Positions 51,312 to 60,322 of a DNA stretch of 64,000 bases are shown here, in pieces (position 1 is the first letter of the stretch; each line of letters opens with the position of its first letter). The notes below the pieces were generated by a model. It searched no databases and was not told the origin of the DNA. It saw only the letters and a list, made by a program, of their open reading frames with translations. Source of the stretch: Streptomyces sp. DG2A-72 (GTDB lineage Bacteria; Actinomycetota; Actinomycetes; Streptomycetales; Streptomycetaceae); NCBI RefSeq assembly GCF_030499575.1, contig NZ_JASTLC010000001.1:7216001-7280000 (forward strand), given 5' to 3'. The translations under genes and the position numbers were made by a program.

Positions 51312-52307
51312 CTATTGGGGGCAGTTCGACAACGCGGCGAAGGTGCCAGCGATCATTTCCCGGTCAGCCTCCTGGGCGAGCAGGGCGTGCAGCAGGAGCC
51401 GTGACTGGTACGGACCGAGGTCGCCGGCCGGGATGAGGCCGCGGCCGATCAAGTCCTTCTCCGAACCTGAGAAGCCGTACGTCTCGGTCAGGACAGGGCC
51501 GTTGCCGATGCGCGAGGCAAGGACCACAGGGATAGATGCAGCGAATCGCTCAAGTGTTTCCACAAGCCGTTGGGGGACGTGGCCGACACCGAAGGCGGCG
51601 ATGACGAGTCCGTCGCAACGACCGTCCCACGCTGCGAGCAGCGTGCCGTCGTCTCCGAGGCTGATCGTGTACAGGCCCACGCGTACCTTGCGGCCGGGAG
51701 GCTTTAGGACTCCGAGACGTCGGGGCGGGGGCGAAAGCAGCCGCACGTGATCCTCCGCAACGCGGCCGATGGGGCCCGCCCCCGGCGAGATGAACGCCGC
51801 AGGACTGGTGGTGTGGGATTTGCGGACATGCCGTGCCGCGTGGACCTCGTCGTTCAGGACGACTAGCGCCCCGGCTCCGCGCAGCCGCGGGTCAGCGGCC
51901 GTGATGACGGCCGCGTACAGGTTCGCGGGTCCGTCAGGGCCGGCCATGGTCGGGTTGCGCATAGCGCCGGTGACGACGACCGGCTCGTCGTGGCCGTGAC
52001 GCAGGTCGAGGAAGAAGGCGGTCTCCTCGATGGTGTCGGTGCCCTGCGTGATCACGATTCCGTCGACGTCGCCACGGTTGAGGATCTCGTCGATCGCGGT
52101 GCCGAGTTCAGTGAGGTCGTCGAAGGTGAGTGAGGCGCCGGGTACCCGGCGGAAGTCATGGACTCGCAATTCGATACCGCGCGCGTCCAGACCGGGGACT
52201 GCGGTGAGGAGATCGTGCGCGGACAGGGCTGGCACGACCCCACCAGTCGCGGGATCGGTGGTCATGGCGATCGTGCCGCCCAGCGAGTAGACCGCCACCG
52301 TTCTCAT
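51312..52307 (-). CDS. L-asparaginase/glutaminase family protein
   Basis: A 331-residue amidohydrolase. YSLGGTIAM carries the first catalytic Thr, VITQGTDTIEETAFFLDL the second Thr with its Asp, and TGAMRNPTMAGPDGP follows; all are asparaginase signatures. There is no signal peptide, so it is cytosolic (type I-like). It should release ammonia from asparagine. ATG at 52307 chosen because the first strand begins at once. Confidence 0.9.
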   Translation of the reverse strand: MRTVAVYSLGGTIAMTTDPATGGVVPALSAHDLLTAVPGLDARGIELRVHDFRRVPGASLTFDDLTELGTAIDEILNRGDVDGIVITQGTDTIEETAFFLDLRHGHDEPVVVTGAMRNPTMAGPDGPANLYAAVITAADPRLRGAGALVVLNDEVHAARHVRKSHTTSPAAFISPGAGPIGRVAEDHVRLLSPPPRRLGVLKPPGRKVRVGLYTISLGDDGTLLAAWDGRCDGLVIAAFGVGHVPQRLVETLERFAASIPVVLASRIGNGPVLTETYGFSGSEKDLIGRGLIPAGDLGPYQSRLLLHALLAQEADREMIAGTFAALSNCPQ

Positions 52308-52927
52308 TGCACCCACCATGTCCCCCAGCCTCGTGTCGGTACCCGGTCAGGTCCGGATCCTATGCGGGGAGTGTCGTGGATTCCGTAGGCGGAGATCGGC
52401 TCGTACGGGATATCTGGTCGCTCCACCGTGAGCGCCGGCCTCGGGCTGCGGCGCCACCGCGAAGTACGCGAATGCGATGTGCAGCGCGCCGTGTCAGACG
52501 GTGATGCAGCCCGAGGCCGGCGGTGCCCTCCGCGGCGAAGTATCAGCTAGGAGAGCCGGCATCGAGATAGTCAGCCGTGGGCCACCGGATGCCGAGGGAC
52601 CAAGGGACCGGTTTGCGCGGGGCTGGGCCGGGGCGCCCCCAGAGGGGAGGCATCGGCTGATGCAGTCATCCAGCAACTGCTCGACCAGAGCGCCGAGGAA
52701 CTGATCCAAGGGGATAGTTCGGCGCAGCCACCAGGTGTCCCGTCCTTACCTTGCTGAGGCAATGACCGATCCCCGTGCCGCCGTCCTCGCCTTTTACGAA
52801 AGCGCCTACCGGGCCGGGGCCGGACGCGCCGGATGGGACATCGCGGCGCTCGCGTGCCCCGGAGGCACCATGGACCCGGTCCGGCAGATCTGACTCCCGG
52901 ACCGGAGAGTCCAACGATCGAGCGCGG
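52308..52927. other. Gene-poor gap
   Basis: No recognised gene lies here. A 43-codon plus-strand frame (52762-52893, MTDPRAAVLAFYESAYR at its start) has a plausible coding look but no strong ribosome site. Another plus-strand stretch ends near 52752 in QQLLDQSAEELIQG and may be a gene remnant. Confidence 0.4.
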
Positions 52928-53287
52928 TCAGTGGAGCTGCCGCTCCCAGTCCCCAGGGACCTTGTCCCGGGGGCCCGGAGTGGGCTGCGAGGCCGGGTGC
53001 GCGGTGGGCGGGGCCAGCTCCGGCCCCTGGTAGTACTGATCGGTCTCGATGTTCCAGAACCAGTCCTCACCCGGTTCGAAGCTGGTCAGCAGGGGGTGTC
53101 CGGCCTCGCGTGCGTGTTTCGTGCCGTGCTGCGCAGGCGAGGAGTCGCAGCATCCGATGTGCCCGCAGGCGGCGCAGCGCCGCAGGTGGAACCACCACCC
53201 CGGTCCGTCCCCCGCCAAGCACTCCACGCACCCGGTTCCGCTGGGCGTCGCGGCCGGATCGAGACCTGGGATCTGCTGGTGTGCCAT
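52928..53287 (-). CDS. UBP-type zinc-finger protein
   Basis: A 119-residue protein with a ZnF-UBP domain. GCVECLAGDGPGWWFHLRRC, then CAACGHIGCCDSSP, then HAREAGHPLLTSFEPGEDW supply the Cys/His zinc ligands and the Trp-rich pocket. These small bacterial proteins are common in actinobacteria; function is unclear since ubiquitin is absent. It is 28 bp from the VOC gene upstream and probably co-transcribed. Confidence 0.9.
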   Translation of the reverse strand: MAHQQIPGLDPAATPSGTGCVECLAGDGPGWWFHLRRCAACGHIGCCDSSPAQHGTKHAREAGHPLLTSFEPGEDWFWNIETDQYYQGPELAPPTAHPASQPTPGPRDKVPGDWERQLH

Positions 53288-53315
53288 GAGGGATGCCTCT
53301 CTCGTGAGGCGCCGT

Positions 53316-53795
53316 TCAGCGGTCAGGTTCGGTGCCGGTGCGCGCCAGGATGCCTTTGAGCAGCCCGGTGGCCTGGCCCACCTCGATGAGGTAGCCGTCC
53401 GGGTCGCGCATGTAGCAGCGCAGCTCGGCGCGGCAGTCGATGGGCGGGGTGAGGAACTCGGCCCCTTTGGCGCTCGCCGTGGCGTAGAAGTCGTGGATGT
53501 CCGCCACCCGTACGTTCAGGAAGCTGGAGACGGTGTGGGGGTCCTCCGGTGTGCGCAGGACGACCTCGGGTTTGTCGTCGGTGGGCCCGCCGCCGGGGTT
53601 CATGATGATCCAGCTGTTGGCGACCTTGATGATGCAGGGGTTCTCGTCCAGCACCACCTGCCCGCCCAGCACATCGGCGTAGAACGCCCGCGAGCGAGGG
53701 ACGTCGCCGACCGTGAGGAAGTGCGTGAGCAGCAGGCCCTCGGCCGGTGCGGGAAGATCCTCGGCTGACGCGCCTGCGGAGATGAAATCGGACAT
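53316..53795 (-). CDS. VOC-family (glyoxalase-like) protein
   Basis: A 159-residue vicinal-oxygen-chelate protein with LLTHFLTVGDVPRSRAFYAD at the start of the first module and MRDPDGYLIEVGQATGLL at the end of the second, including the usual metal-binding His/Glu positions. It could be a dioxygenase, a lyase or a drug-binding resistance protein. ATG at 53795 chosen by alignment to the fold. Confidence 0.87.
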   Translation of the reverse strand: MSDFISAGASAEDLPAPAEGLLLTHFLTVGDVPRSRAFYADVLGGQVVLDENPCIIKVANSWIIMNPGGGPTDDKPEVVLRTPEDPHTVSSFLNVRVADIHDFYATASAKGAEFLTPPIDCRAELRCYMRDPDGYLIEVGQATGLLKGILARTGTEPDR

Positions 53796-53918
53796 ATGCT
53801 GAGCGTATGGCGCGGTCGGCCGCCCGGCATGGTCAGCCTTGGGATCCGATGCGGTCATGGGGCCAGTCTGCCGCTCGCGCGATCTTTGTCCACAGCCTCT
53901 TCAACCGCTCGCGGCGAA

Positions 53919-53986
53919 CCAGATCATCTGACACGACGAGCGAATCGGACCAGATCACTTGAGACAGGGCCCAGATCGACAGAGAC
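53919..53986. repeat. Three phased direct repeats, CCAGATC-N4-GASAC
   Basis: CCAGATCATCTGACAC (53919), CCAGATCACTTGAGAC (53950) and CCAGATCGACAGAGAC (53971) are spaced 31 and 21 bp apart, three and two helical turns, so all face the same side of the helix. They lie about 1.1 kb before the excisionase gene, in a gap without genes. They look like binding sites for one protein. Confidence 0.45.
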
Positions 53987-54062
53987 GGGACAAGCAGTGA
54001 GTGAGTGTCTGCCGGAAAGCTTCATGTCCTTGGACAGCGAATCCAGTCGTCCGCCCTGCGCT

Positions 54063-54141
54063 GACCTGCGGCGACTAACTTGATTGGCAAGGGCGTTGGT
54101 GAGGCCGTCCCCGCTCACCAACGCCGTGACCTGCGACGACT
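54063..54141. repeat. Inverted repeat flanked by direct repeats
   Basis: A perfect 12-bp inverted repeat, GGCGTTGGTGAG (54092-54103) and CTCACCAACGCC (54114-54125), is framed by near-identical 14-bp direct repeats, GACCTGCGGCGACT (54063) and GACCTGCGACGACT (54128). It could be a recombination or transfer site, or a terminator. The rest of 53796-54503 shows no recognised gene. Confidence 0.45.
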
Positions 54142-54503
54142 GCGCTGGATGGCAAGGAACTCCACGGACTGGGTTCGATGTCGGCGGACACTTCAGCTCA
54201 CGGCAGACGAGAAAGAGCCCCAACGGACTGGACCCTCCTCTGGGATCATGTCAACGTACAACGTCCCCGAAAAGACCAGGTCAGCGAAGGGGCGCGGGTA
54301 TTCGTGGCTCTGGCGAACGCAGTCGCGCCTCGTGCGCTGACGCTAGCTGGCCTGCATGCTGACCCCTGCCTCCCTGAGGTCCGACCAATGGAGCCCACCT
54401 GTCCAACGGCACACTTCGATCCCTGCGGTTCACCGCCCCGATCCTCTTCACTCTCGGCGCCCTCAACGCCTTCACCGCTCAGCAACGCCAGGACCACGCT
54501 GCC

Positions 54504-54767
54504 TTGGCTACCGCGCTGTGCCTTTGTGTCTGCGCGGCCGGACTCCTTGCCGAAGACCTGCTGCAACGCGACTTCCGTCGTGACCGAGCCGTTCTCGCGC
54601 ATGTCGCTGTCCACCCCGGCGCGGCCACGCGGCACATTGCCCGCGCCCTCGGTGCCCGTGAGCGAGTTGTGGAGCGCAGCCTCAGCCGACTCACCGAGGA
54701 GAGGCTCCTCATGCTGGAAACGGACGGCGTCACACCCGCCCTCCGCGTGTACCGGGTGGCTCGCTGA
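54504..54767 (+). CDS. Small winged-helix-like protein
   Basis: An 87-residue frame whose second half resembles a winged helix (HVAVHPGAATRHIARALG, then RVVERSLSRLTEERLLML). The first half is hydrophobic (LCLCVCAAGLLAEDLL) and the frame is open about 40 codons further upstream without a good start. TTG at 54504 is the only start I can offer. It may be a truncated regulator. A strong hairpin follows. Confidence 0.5.
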   Translation: MATALCLCVCAAGLLAEDLLQRDFRRDRAVLAHVAVHPGAATRHIARALGARERVVERSLSRLTEERLLMLETDGVTPALRVYRVAR

Positions 54768-54803
54768 CGGCACGTTCCCACCGGGCCGCAGGGCGATATA
54801 TAG

Positions 54804-54840
54804 CCGACGATCCCCGGTTAGCGAAACCGGGGATCGTCGG
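54804..54840 (+). terminator. Strong 16-bp hairpin
   Basis: CCGACGATCCCCGGTT and AACCGGGGATCGTCGG pair perfectly around a 5-nt loop 36 bp after the winged-helix gene. No U-tract follows, but the stem is long enough to act as a bidirectional terminator. No gene is visible from here to 55036. Confidence 0.7.
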
Positions 54841-55036
54841 GACTATTGATGGTGTTCGCTCTGGCTGCTTGGCGGTGGACATGAAGCGAACAGCCTCCTT
54901 GGTGCCCTAGCTGCGGCTAGCACCTGGTAACCCGCCCGGACCAACCTCACGACCTGAAGGACCCCACGCCTGATCCACCCACCCCCGCTCACCGCAGTCC
55001 GTCTCCGTTTCTGTACCACCCTGTAAGGAATCCTGC

Positions 55037-55261
55037 ATGCGCCTTTCCGGGATACCCCATGCGCAAAAACATAAGGGCGATGAGCTAATGACTGTTCCGG
55101 AGATCCTGGACGCGCTAAAAGGGACGTCCCGACGGACCTTTTACAGGTGGCGAGAGATGGGCACCGGTCCTGCTGCCCTGAAGCTCCCGAACGGGGAGTT
55201 GCGTGTATGGCGGAGCGTGTTCATGGAATGGCTGCAAGAAAGAGAGGAAAACGCAGCTTGA
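55037..55261 (+). CDS. Excisionase-like HTH protein
   Basis: A 74-residue AlpA/MerR-type HTH: MTVPEILDALKGTSRRTFYR, then LKLPNGELRVWRSVFMEWL. Such proteins sit directly before integrases of actinobacterial integrative elements and act as Xis. ATG at 55037 has AAGGAA six bases upstream. Its stop overlaps the integrase start by TTGA. Confidence 0.8.
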   Translation: MRLSGIPHAQKHKGDELMTVPEILDALKGTSRRTFYRWREMGTGPAALKLPNGELRVWRSVFMEWLQEREENAA

Positions 55262-56634
55262 AGACCAGCGACGTTCGAATATGGGGTGTCCGGCCCAAGC
55301 GGCGCCAAGGCAAAGATGCCTACGAGTTGCGCTGGAGTGTGGGAGGTCGCCCATTCTCGCGTACACGGCGCACGCAAGGTCTCGCCAACAAACTGCGTTC
55401 ACAGCTGGCTATGGCCCAGGAGTCCGGCGAGCTGTTCGATGATGAGACAGGCTTTCCTCCTTCTATGGAAGAAAAGCCGCCTGCTCTCACTTGGTATGCC
55501 TTCGCGCTGGAATACCTGCGCATGAAGTGGCCGCACGCGGCACCCAATTATCGGGATGACATCAGCGAAGGCTTGACCGCGGTCACGAAGGCGCTCATGC
55601 CCAAGAGACCGGGACGTCCGGCGGATATAGCCATGCAGCGGGCCTTGCGGGACTGGGCATTCGTCCTTCCCGGTCCAGGTGAGCGAGATGTTCCGCCAGA
55701 GGCGCGAGTCGTCATCGACTGGGTGGCGGAGAATTCTCCCCCACTTTCCGATCTGGCCCAGCCTGCGGTCATGCGCGGCGTGCTGGACGCACTCAAACTG
55801 AAACTCGACGGTAAAGCGGCTGCGGGTGAAACGGTCAAGCGCAAGCGCAAGATCCTCGTCAATGCCCTCAACTACGCCACGGAGCGCGGCGAGTTCGAGG
55901 ACAACCCCGTCCACGCCGTCCCTTGGGAGACACCGGCGAGGATTGTGCCTGTCGACCCCAGGGTAGTGGCCAACCCGAAGCAGGCCAGCAATCTGATCGA
56001 CGCCGTCTCCTACATAGGCGGCTACGACCGGGCCAGGGGCAGGCGCCTGGTCGGAATGTTCGCCGGCATGTACTACGCCGGAATGCGTCCGGCCGAAACC
56101 GTCGGCGTCGCGATCCAGGATTGCCACCTACCCAAGAAGGGCTGGGGCGTGGCGAACCTCCACCGGACCCGGCCGACGGCAGGGAAAAAGTGGACCAAGA
56201 CGGGTGAGGTGCACGACGACCGCGGACTGAAGAACCGCGATCCCAGAGTCGTGCGGCCGACGCCGCTGCCGCCCGGTCTCGTGGCGATCTGGCAGGACAG
56301 CATCGACACCTTCGGTACAGCCGACGACGGCAGACTCTTCTTCAACGAGCGCGGCGGACTCGTCGGCTCCTCGACCTACTCGCGTGTCTGGGCGGAAGCC
56401 CGCGAGTTCGGCCTGCCGCCGGAACTCGTCGCGAGCCCCCTCGCCGACCGCCCGTACGACCTGCGCCACTCGGCGCTGTCCACGTGGCTGAATGCTGGCG
56501 TCGATCCCACAGAGGTCGCCGAGCGGGCCGGCAACACCGTGGAGGTGCTACTGGCCCGATATGCGAAGTGTCTGCATGGAAGGCACGCCGTGGCCAACAA
56601 ACGAATCGAGGATCTGCTGCTCGAATACGAGTGA
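55258..56634 (+). CDS. int: Tyrosine recombinase/integrase of an integrative element
   Basis: A 458-residue phage-type integrase. The N-terminal arm and core-binding domains span roughly residues 1-210. The catalytic domain shows Arg in YYAGMRPAETVG, the HxxR box in YDLRHSALSTWLNAG and Tyr in LLARYAKCLHG. TTG at 55258 is chosen for overlap with the excisionase and AGAGGA upstream; ATG at 55228 is an alternative. A terminator and a tRNA-Arg follow, its 3' end toward the integrase, the classical layout of site-specific integration into a tRNA. Confidence 0.9.
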   Translation: MKTSDVRIWGVRPKRRQGKDAYELRWSVGGRPFSRTRRTQGLANKLRSQLAMAQESGELFDDETGFPPSMEEKPPALTWYAFALEYLRMKWPHAAPNYRDDISEGLTAVTKALMPKRPGRPADIAMQRALRDWAFVLPGPGERDVPPEARVVIDWVAENSPPLSDLAQPAVMRGVLDALKLKLDGKAAAGETVKRKRKILVNALNYATERGEFEDNPVHAVPWETPARIVPVDPRVVANPKQASNLIDAVSYIGGYDRARGRRLVGMFAGMYYAGMRPAETVGVAIQDCHLPKKGWGVANLHRTRPTAGKKWTKTGEVHDDRGLKNRDPRVVRPTPLPPGLVAIWQDSIDTFGTADDGRLFFNERGGLVGSSTYSRVWAEAREFGLPPELVASPLADRPYDLRHSALSTWLNAGVDPTEVAERAGNTVEVLLARYAKCLHGRHAVANKRIEDLLLEYE

Positions 56635-56650
56635 CGATGATCACACCGAA

Positions 56651-56680
56651 CGCCCCGAGGTGCACACCTCGGGGCGTTTC
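56651..56680 (+). terminator. Integrase terminator
   Basis: CGCCCCGAGGTG and CACCTCGGGGCG pair 16 bp after the integrase stop and are followed by TTTC. The stem is long with a very small loop. Confidence 0.8.
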
Positions 56681-56845
56681 TTATGTGGCGGATTGACCGA
56701 ATTGTGGTCCGATGTCCGAACCCACAAATAGCCCACAGTGCGTGTCCTACGGCAGCTTTCGCTGGCGTAAGACTGCGCATGGCTGCAGTCGTTCCGAATT
56801 GGCATCTGCGCTGGTCAGGTGCTGTTTTTAGCCTCTGACCTGCAG

Positions 56846-56917
56846 TGCCCCCGGCAGGATTCGAACCTGCGCACACGGCTCCGGAGGCCGTTGCTCTATC
56901 CCCTGAGCTACGGGGGC
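56846..56917 (-). tRNA. tRNA-Arg (anticodon CCG), integration site
   Basis: A complete 72-nt cloverleaf on the minus strand. Acceptor GCCCCCG pairs with CGGGGGC, the anticodon stem ACGGC/GCCGT encloses CTCCGGA (anticodon CCG), and the T-arm GCAGG-TTCGAAT-CCTGC is perfect. The discriminator is A and CCA is not encoded. The 3' end faces the integrase, so it likely forms one attachment site. No second copy of its 3' end is visible in the window. Confidence 0.96.
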
Positions 56918-57068
56918 GTGTCGGGCGCGTTGCGCGGCGACGGGTAGAACCCTATCAGCTCCTTCGGGGTGTTCATGAACGGTTTCCGCGGGGGGAGGAC
57001 GTCGCCCGCACGGGGTGGAAGTGGGGAAAACCCGGACGCGGTGGCCGGTCCGGACCTACTCTCGAGTT

Positions 57069-57536
57069 GTGCCAGGCGCATCGGGCCGGGTGCTTGTTGT
57101 CGACGACAACAAGGTCATCCGGCAGCTGATCAGGGTCAATCTCGAGCTGGAGGGCATCGAGGTCGTGACCGCGGCCGACGGTGCCGAGTGTCTGGATGTC
57201 ATTCATCAGGTGCGGCCCGATGTGGTCACCCTGGATGTCGTCATGCCGCGACTCGACGGGCTGCGGACCGCTGCCCGGCTGCGTGCCGATCCGCGGACCC
57301 GTGATCTGCCGCTGGCCATCGTCAGCGCCTGTACACAGCACGAGGTCGACGGCGGCCTCGACATCGGCGTCGACGCCTTCCTCGCCAAACCCTTCGAACC
57401 CGCCGAACTCGTAGCGCTCGTACGTCAGTTGATCGAGCGGAAGCGGAGCGGGCGAGCGCAGGGGGAGGGCGGGCCCCTGTTCGGGAACGTCCTCGGTATG
57501 GGGGAGACCGAGCGGGCCGGGCGGGCCGGCGGCTGA
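57069..57536 (+). CDS. Response-regulator receiver protein
   Basis: A 155-residue protein made almost only of a receiver domain. It has VLVVDDNKVIRQL (acidic pair), VVTLDVVMPRLDG (phospho-acceptor Asp), VSACTQH (Thr/Ser position) and FLAKPFEPAEL (Lys). There is no output domain; the last 35 residues are Gly/Arg-rich. It marks the start of chromosomal core sequence right of the tRNA. GTG at 57069 directly precedes the first strand. Confidence 0.9.
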   Translation: MPGASGRVLVVDDNKVIRQLIRVNLELEGIEVVTAADGAECLDVIHQVRPDVVTLDVVMPRLDGLRTAARLRADPRTRDLPLAIVSACTQHEVDGGLDIGVDAFLAKPFEPAELVALVRQLIERKRSGRAQGEGGPLFGNVLGMGETERAGRAGG

Positions 57537-57730
57537 TCGAAGGGGCGGCAGGTGTGGCTCTCGGCTCCGTCCCAACGCCGGCCGACTCTGTCCCACCGTC
57601 ATCCCCTGCATCCCACTTCCGTCCCACCGCCATCCCCCTCCATCTCACCTCCGTCCCACCCCCGTCCACATCCCGGACCCTCCCCAAACCGCCTCGCCTA
57701 CCCACCCCCCTCCTCCCATACGCTTGTCCC

Positions 57731-58771
57731 GTGACCCCCGTCGAGCTCTCCCGCACCGTGCTGCGCGCAGTGCGTCGTGCTGTCGATGAGGGGGAACTGA
57801 GCGTGACCGTGCCGGAGCGGGCTGTCGTGACGGCTCCCGGTGCCGGTGGCTGTGGTGACTACGCCACCAACATCGCCCTTCAGCTCGCCCGCCCGGCCGG
57901 GCAGCCGCCGCTGCGGGTCGCCGAGATCCTTCGGCCGTACCTCATCGATACGGCCGCCGTCTCCGATGTCGTCGTCACCGGGCCCGGGTTCCTCAACATC
58001 AGCCTGCGCAGTGCCGCGCCCGTGGCCCTCGTCGAGGAGATCCTGCGGCGCGGGCAGCGTTATGGGCACGCCGAGGGGCCTGACCATCAGCCACTCCTGC
58101 CGCTGCACGCCCCGCACGAGGTCCGTGCCGTCGTCGTCATGGACGCCACCGCCCGCATCCTCCGTTCGCAGGGTGCCGTCGTCCGCACCGGCTGCGAGGC
58201 CCGCCCCGAGCCCGAGTGGAGCGACATCCTCGACGTACGCGTCGACGGCGTGGGCAGCCCCGGGTCACCGGCCTGCTTCGTGCGCCCGGTCCCCGCCCCC
58301 GCCGACCCCCTCCCCCTCGGCCCCGACGCCGCCCGCTGGGCGCTGCTGCACCCCGCCGCCCACGACCGGCCCCGGATCACCGACGAGCATCTGGTCCAGC
58401 GCGAGGGCAACCCCCTCTTCCGCGTCCGTTACGCGCACGCCCGCACCCGGGCGCTCAGCCGCAACGCCGCCGACCTCGGGTTCAGCGCCGAACCCGGGCC
58501 GACCCCCGACGTCACCCGCCTTCTCAGTACGCTCGCGGACCACCCCCGCATCCTCGCCGCAGCCGCCGAGGACCGCGCCCCCGACCGTCTCGCCCGGCAC
58601 CTCGTCACCGTCGCCGATGCTGTCCTCGCCCTTGTGCCCACCGTGCTGCCGATCGGTGAGGAGAAACCCTCGGCCGCCCACCGTGCCCGGCTCGCGCTCG
58701 CCGAAGCCGCCGGGGCGGTGCTGGCCGGCGGCCTGTCCCTGCTCGGTATCGACGCACCCGACCACCTCTGA
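57731..58771 (+). CDS. nrtL: ArgS-related anticodon-binding protein NrtL
   Basis: A 346-residue protein related to arginyl-tRNA synthetase parts. The N-terminal Add1-like domain (ELSRTVLRAVRRAVDEG, CGDYATNIALQLA) is followed by a C-terminal DALR-type anticodon-binding domain (RVRYAHARTRALSRNAAD). The class I catalytic motifs are missing, so it is not a synthetase. It sits 12 bp before lysA, its usual place in Streptomyces. A pyrimidine-rich tract lies just upstream. Confidence 0.9.
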   Translation: MTPVELSRTVLRAVRRAVDEGELSVTVPERAVVTAPGAGGCGDYATNIALQLARPAGQPPLRVAEILRPYLIDTAAVSDVVVTGPGFLNISLRSAAPVALVEEILRRGQRYGHAEGPDHQPLLPLHAPHEVRAVVVMDATARILRSQGAVVRTGCEARPEPEWSDILDVRVDGVGSPGSPACFVRPVPAPADPLPLGPDAARWALLHPAAHDRPRITDEHLVQREGNPLFRVRYAHARTRALSRNAADLGFSAEPGPTPDVTRLLSTLADHPRILAAAAEDRAPDRLARHLVTVADAVLALVPTVLPIGEEKPSAAHRARLALAEAAGAVLAGGLSLLGIDAPDHL

Positions 58772-58783
58772 AAGAAACGCGAC

Positions 58784-60175
58784 ATGAGCCGTTCCGCACA
58801 CCCCGCCGGGCCCCGTCACGCCGACGTCCTTCCCGAGGGCCACTACACCGCGCCGCCCACCGACCTCAACGCCCTCGACTCCAAGGTGTGGGCACAGACC
58901 GTCGGACGTAACGTCGAAGGCACAGTCACCGTCGGCGGCATCGACGTGAAGACCCTCGCCGAACAGCACGGCACCCCCGCCTACATCCTCGACGAGGCCG
59001 ACTTCCGTGCACGCGCGCGTGCCTGGCGTACCGCCTTCGGCCATGACGCCGACGTCTTCTACGCCGGTAAGGCCTTCCTCTCCCGGGCCGTCGTGCGCTG
59101 GCTGCACGAGGAGGGGCTCAACCTCGACGTCTGCTCCGGCGGTGAGCTCGCCACGGCCCTCTCCGCCGGCATGCCCGCCGACCGCATCGCCTTCCACGGC
59201 AACAACAAGTCCACGGACGAGATCCACCGGGCCATCGAGGCAGGCGTCGGCCGTATCGTCCTCGACTCCTTCCAGGAGATCGTCCGCGTCGCCCACATCG
59301 CGCAGGAACTCGGCAAGCGGCAGCGCGTGCAGATCCGTATCACCGTCGGCGTGGAAGCGCACACGCACGAGTTCATCGCTACGGCCCATGAAGACCAGAA
59401 GTTCGGGATTCCGCTCGCCGGGGGACAGGCAGCCGAGGCCGTACGGCGTGCCCTTCAGCTCGACGGGCTCGAACTCATCGGGATTCACTCGCACATCGGG
59501 TCGCAGATCTTCGACATGTCCGGCTTCGAGGTCGCCGCCCACCGGGTGGTGGGTCTGCTGAAGGACATCCGTGACGAGCACGACGTCGAGCTGCCCGAGA
59601 TCGATCTCGGGGGTGGGCTCGGCATCGCGTACACGAGTGACGACGATCCGCGCGAACCGCACGAGATCGCCAAGGCGCTGACCGAGATCGTCACCCGTGA
59701 GTGCGAGGCCGCCCGCCTCAGCACCCCCCGTATCTCCGTCGAGCCCGGGCGGGCCATCGTCGGGCCCACCGCCTTCACGCTGTACGAAGTCGGCACCGTC
59801 AAGCCCCTGGACGGGCTGCGTACGTACGTCTCCGTCGACGGCGGTATGTCCGACAACATCCGCACGGCCCTGTACGACGCGGAGTACAGCGTCGCCCTGG
59901 TCTCCCGCACGAGCGACGCCGAGCCCATGCTCGCCCGCGTCGTCGGCAAGCACTGCGAGAGCGGCGACATCGTCGTGAAGGACGCGTTCCTGCCGTCCGA
60001 CCTGGCACCGGGTGACCTGATCGCGGTCCCCGCCACCGGCGCGTACTGCCGTTCCATGGCCAGCAACTACAACCACGTGCTCCGCCCGCCGGTCGTCGCC
60101 GTGCAGGACGGCGAGGCCCGGGTGATCGTCCGCCGGGAGACGGAGGAGGACCTCCTGCGTCTCGACGTCGGCTGA
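58784..60175 (+). CDS. lysA: Diaminopimelate decarboxylase
   Basis: A 463-residue fold-III PLP enzyme that makes lysine from meso-diaminopimelate. YAGKAFLS holds the PLP Lys, LDVCSGGELATAL and FHGNNKS follow, IGSHIGSQIFD and DLGGGLGIAY bind phosphate, and ISVEPGRAIVG and GAYCRSMASNYN complete the active site. Length and order match Streptomyces LysA. It is part of the Asp-family cluster with hom, thrC and thrB. Confidence 0.97.
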   Translation: MSRSAHPAGPRHADVLPEGHYTAPPTDLNALDSKVWAQTVGRNVEGTVTVGGIDVKTLAEQHGTPAYILDEADFRARARAWRTAFGHDADVFYAGKAFLSRAVVRWLHEEGLNLDVCSGGELATALSAGMPADRIAFHGNNKSTDEIHRAIEAGVGRIVLDSFQEIVRVAHIAQELGKRQRVQIRITVGVEAHTHEFIATAHEDQKFGIPLAGGQAAEAVRRALQLDGLELIGIHSHIGSQIFDMSGFEVAAHRVVGLLKDIRDEHDVELPEIDLGGGLGIAYTSDDDPREPHEIAKALTEIVTRECEAARLSTPRISVEPGRAIVGPTAFTLYEVGTVKPLDGLRTYVSVDGGMSDNIRTALYDAEYSVALVSRTSDAEPMLARVVGKHCESGDIVVKDAFLPSDLAPGDLIAVPATGAYCRSMASNYNHVLRPPVVAVQDGEARVIVRRETEEDLLRLDVG

Positions 60176-60322
60176 GCAGCGCAGAGCCGGGGGCGGAAGA
60201 TCTCCTGTGATCCGCCCCTGGAAAAATGAAATAGATGTCTCAGGATCCGGACGATGCATAGAAACTCCATTCCGGTGAGTGAGACTGGTCCAACCGAAGA
60301 CGGTATGAGGAAACGAGGTCGG

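Noticed and set aside
57560..57730. Pyrimidine-rich tract with repeated TCCCACC-like words before nrtL
   Set aside because: Irregular low-complexity sequence, not a spaced repeat array, so not a CRISPR or iteron set.
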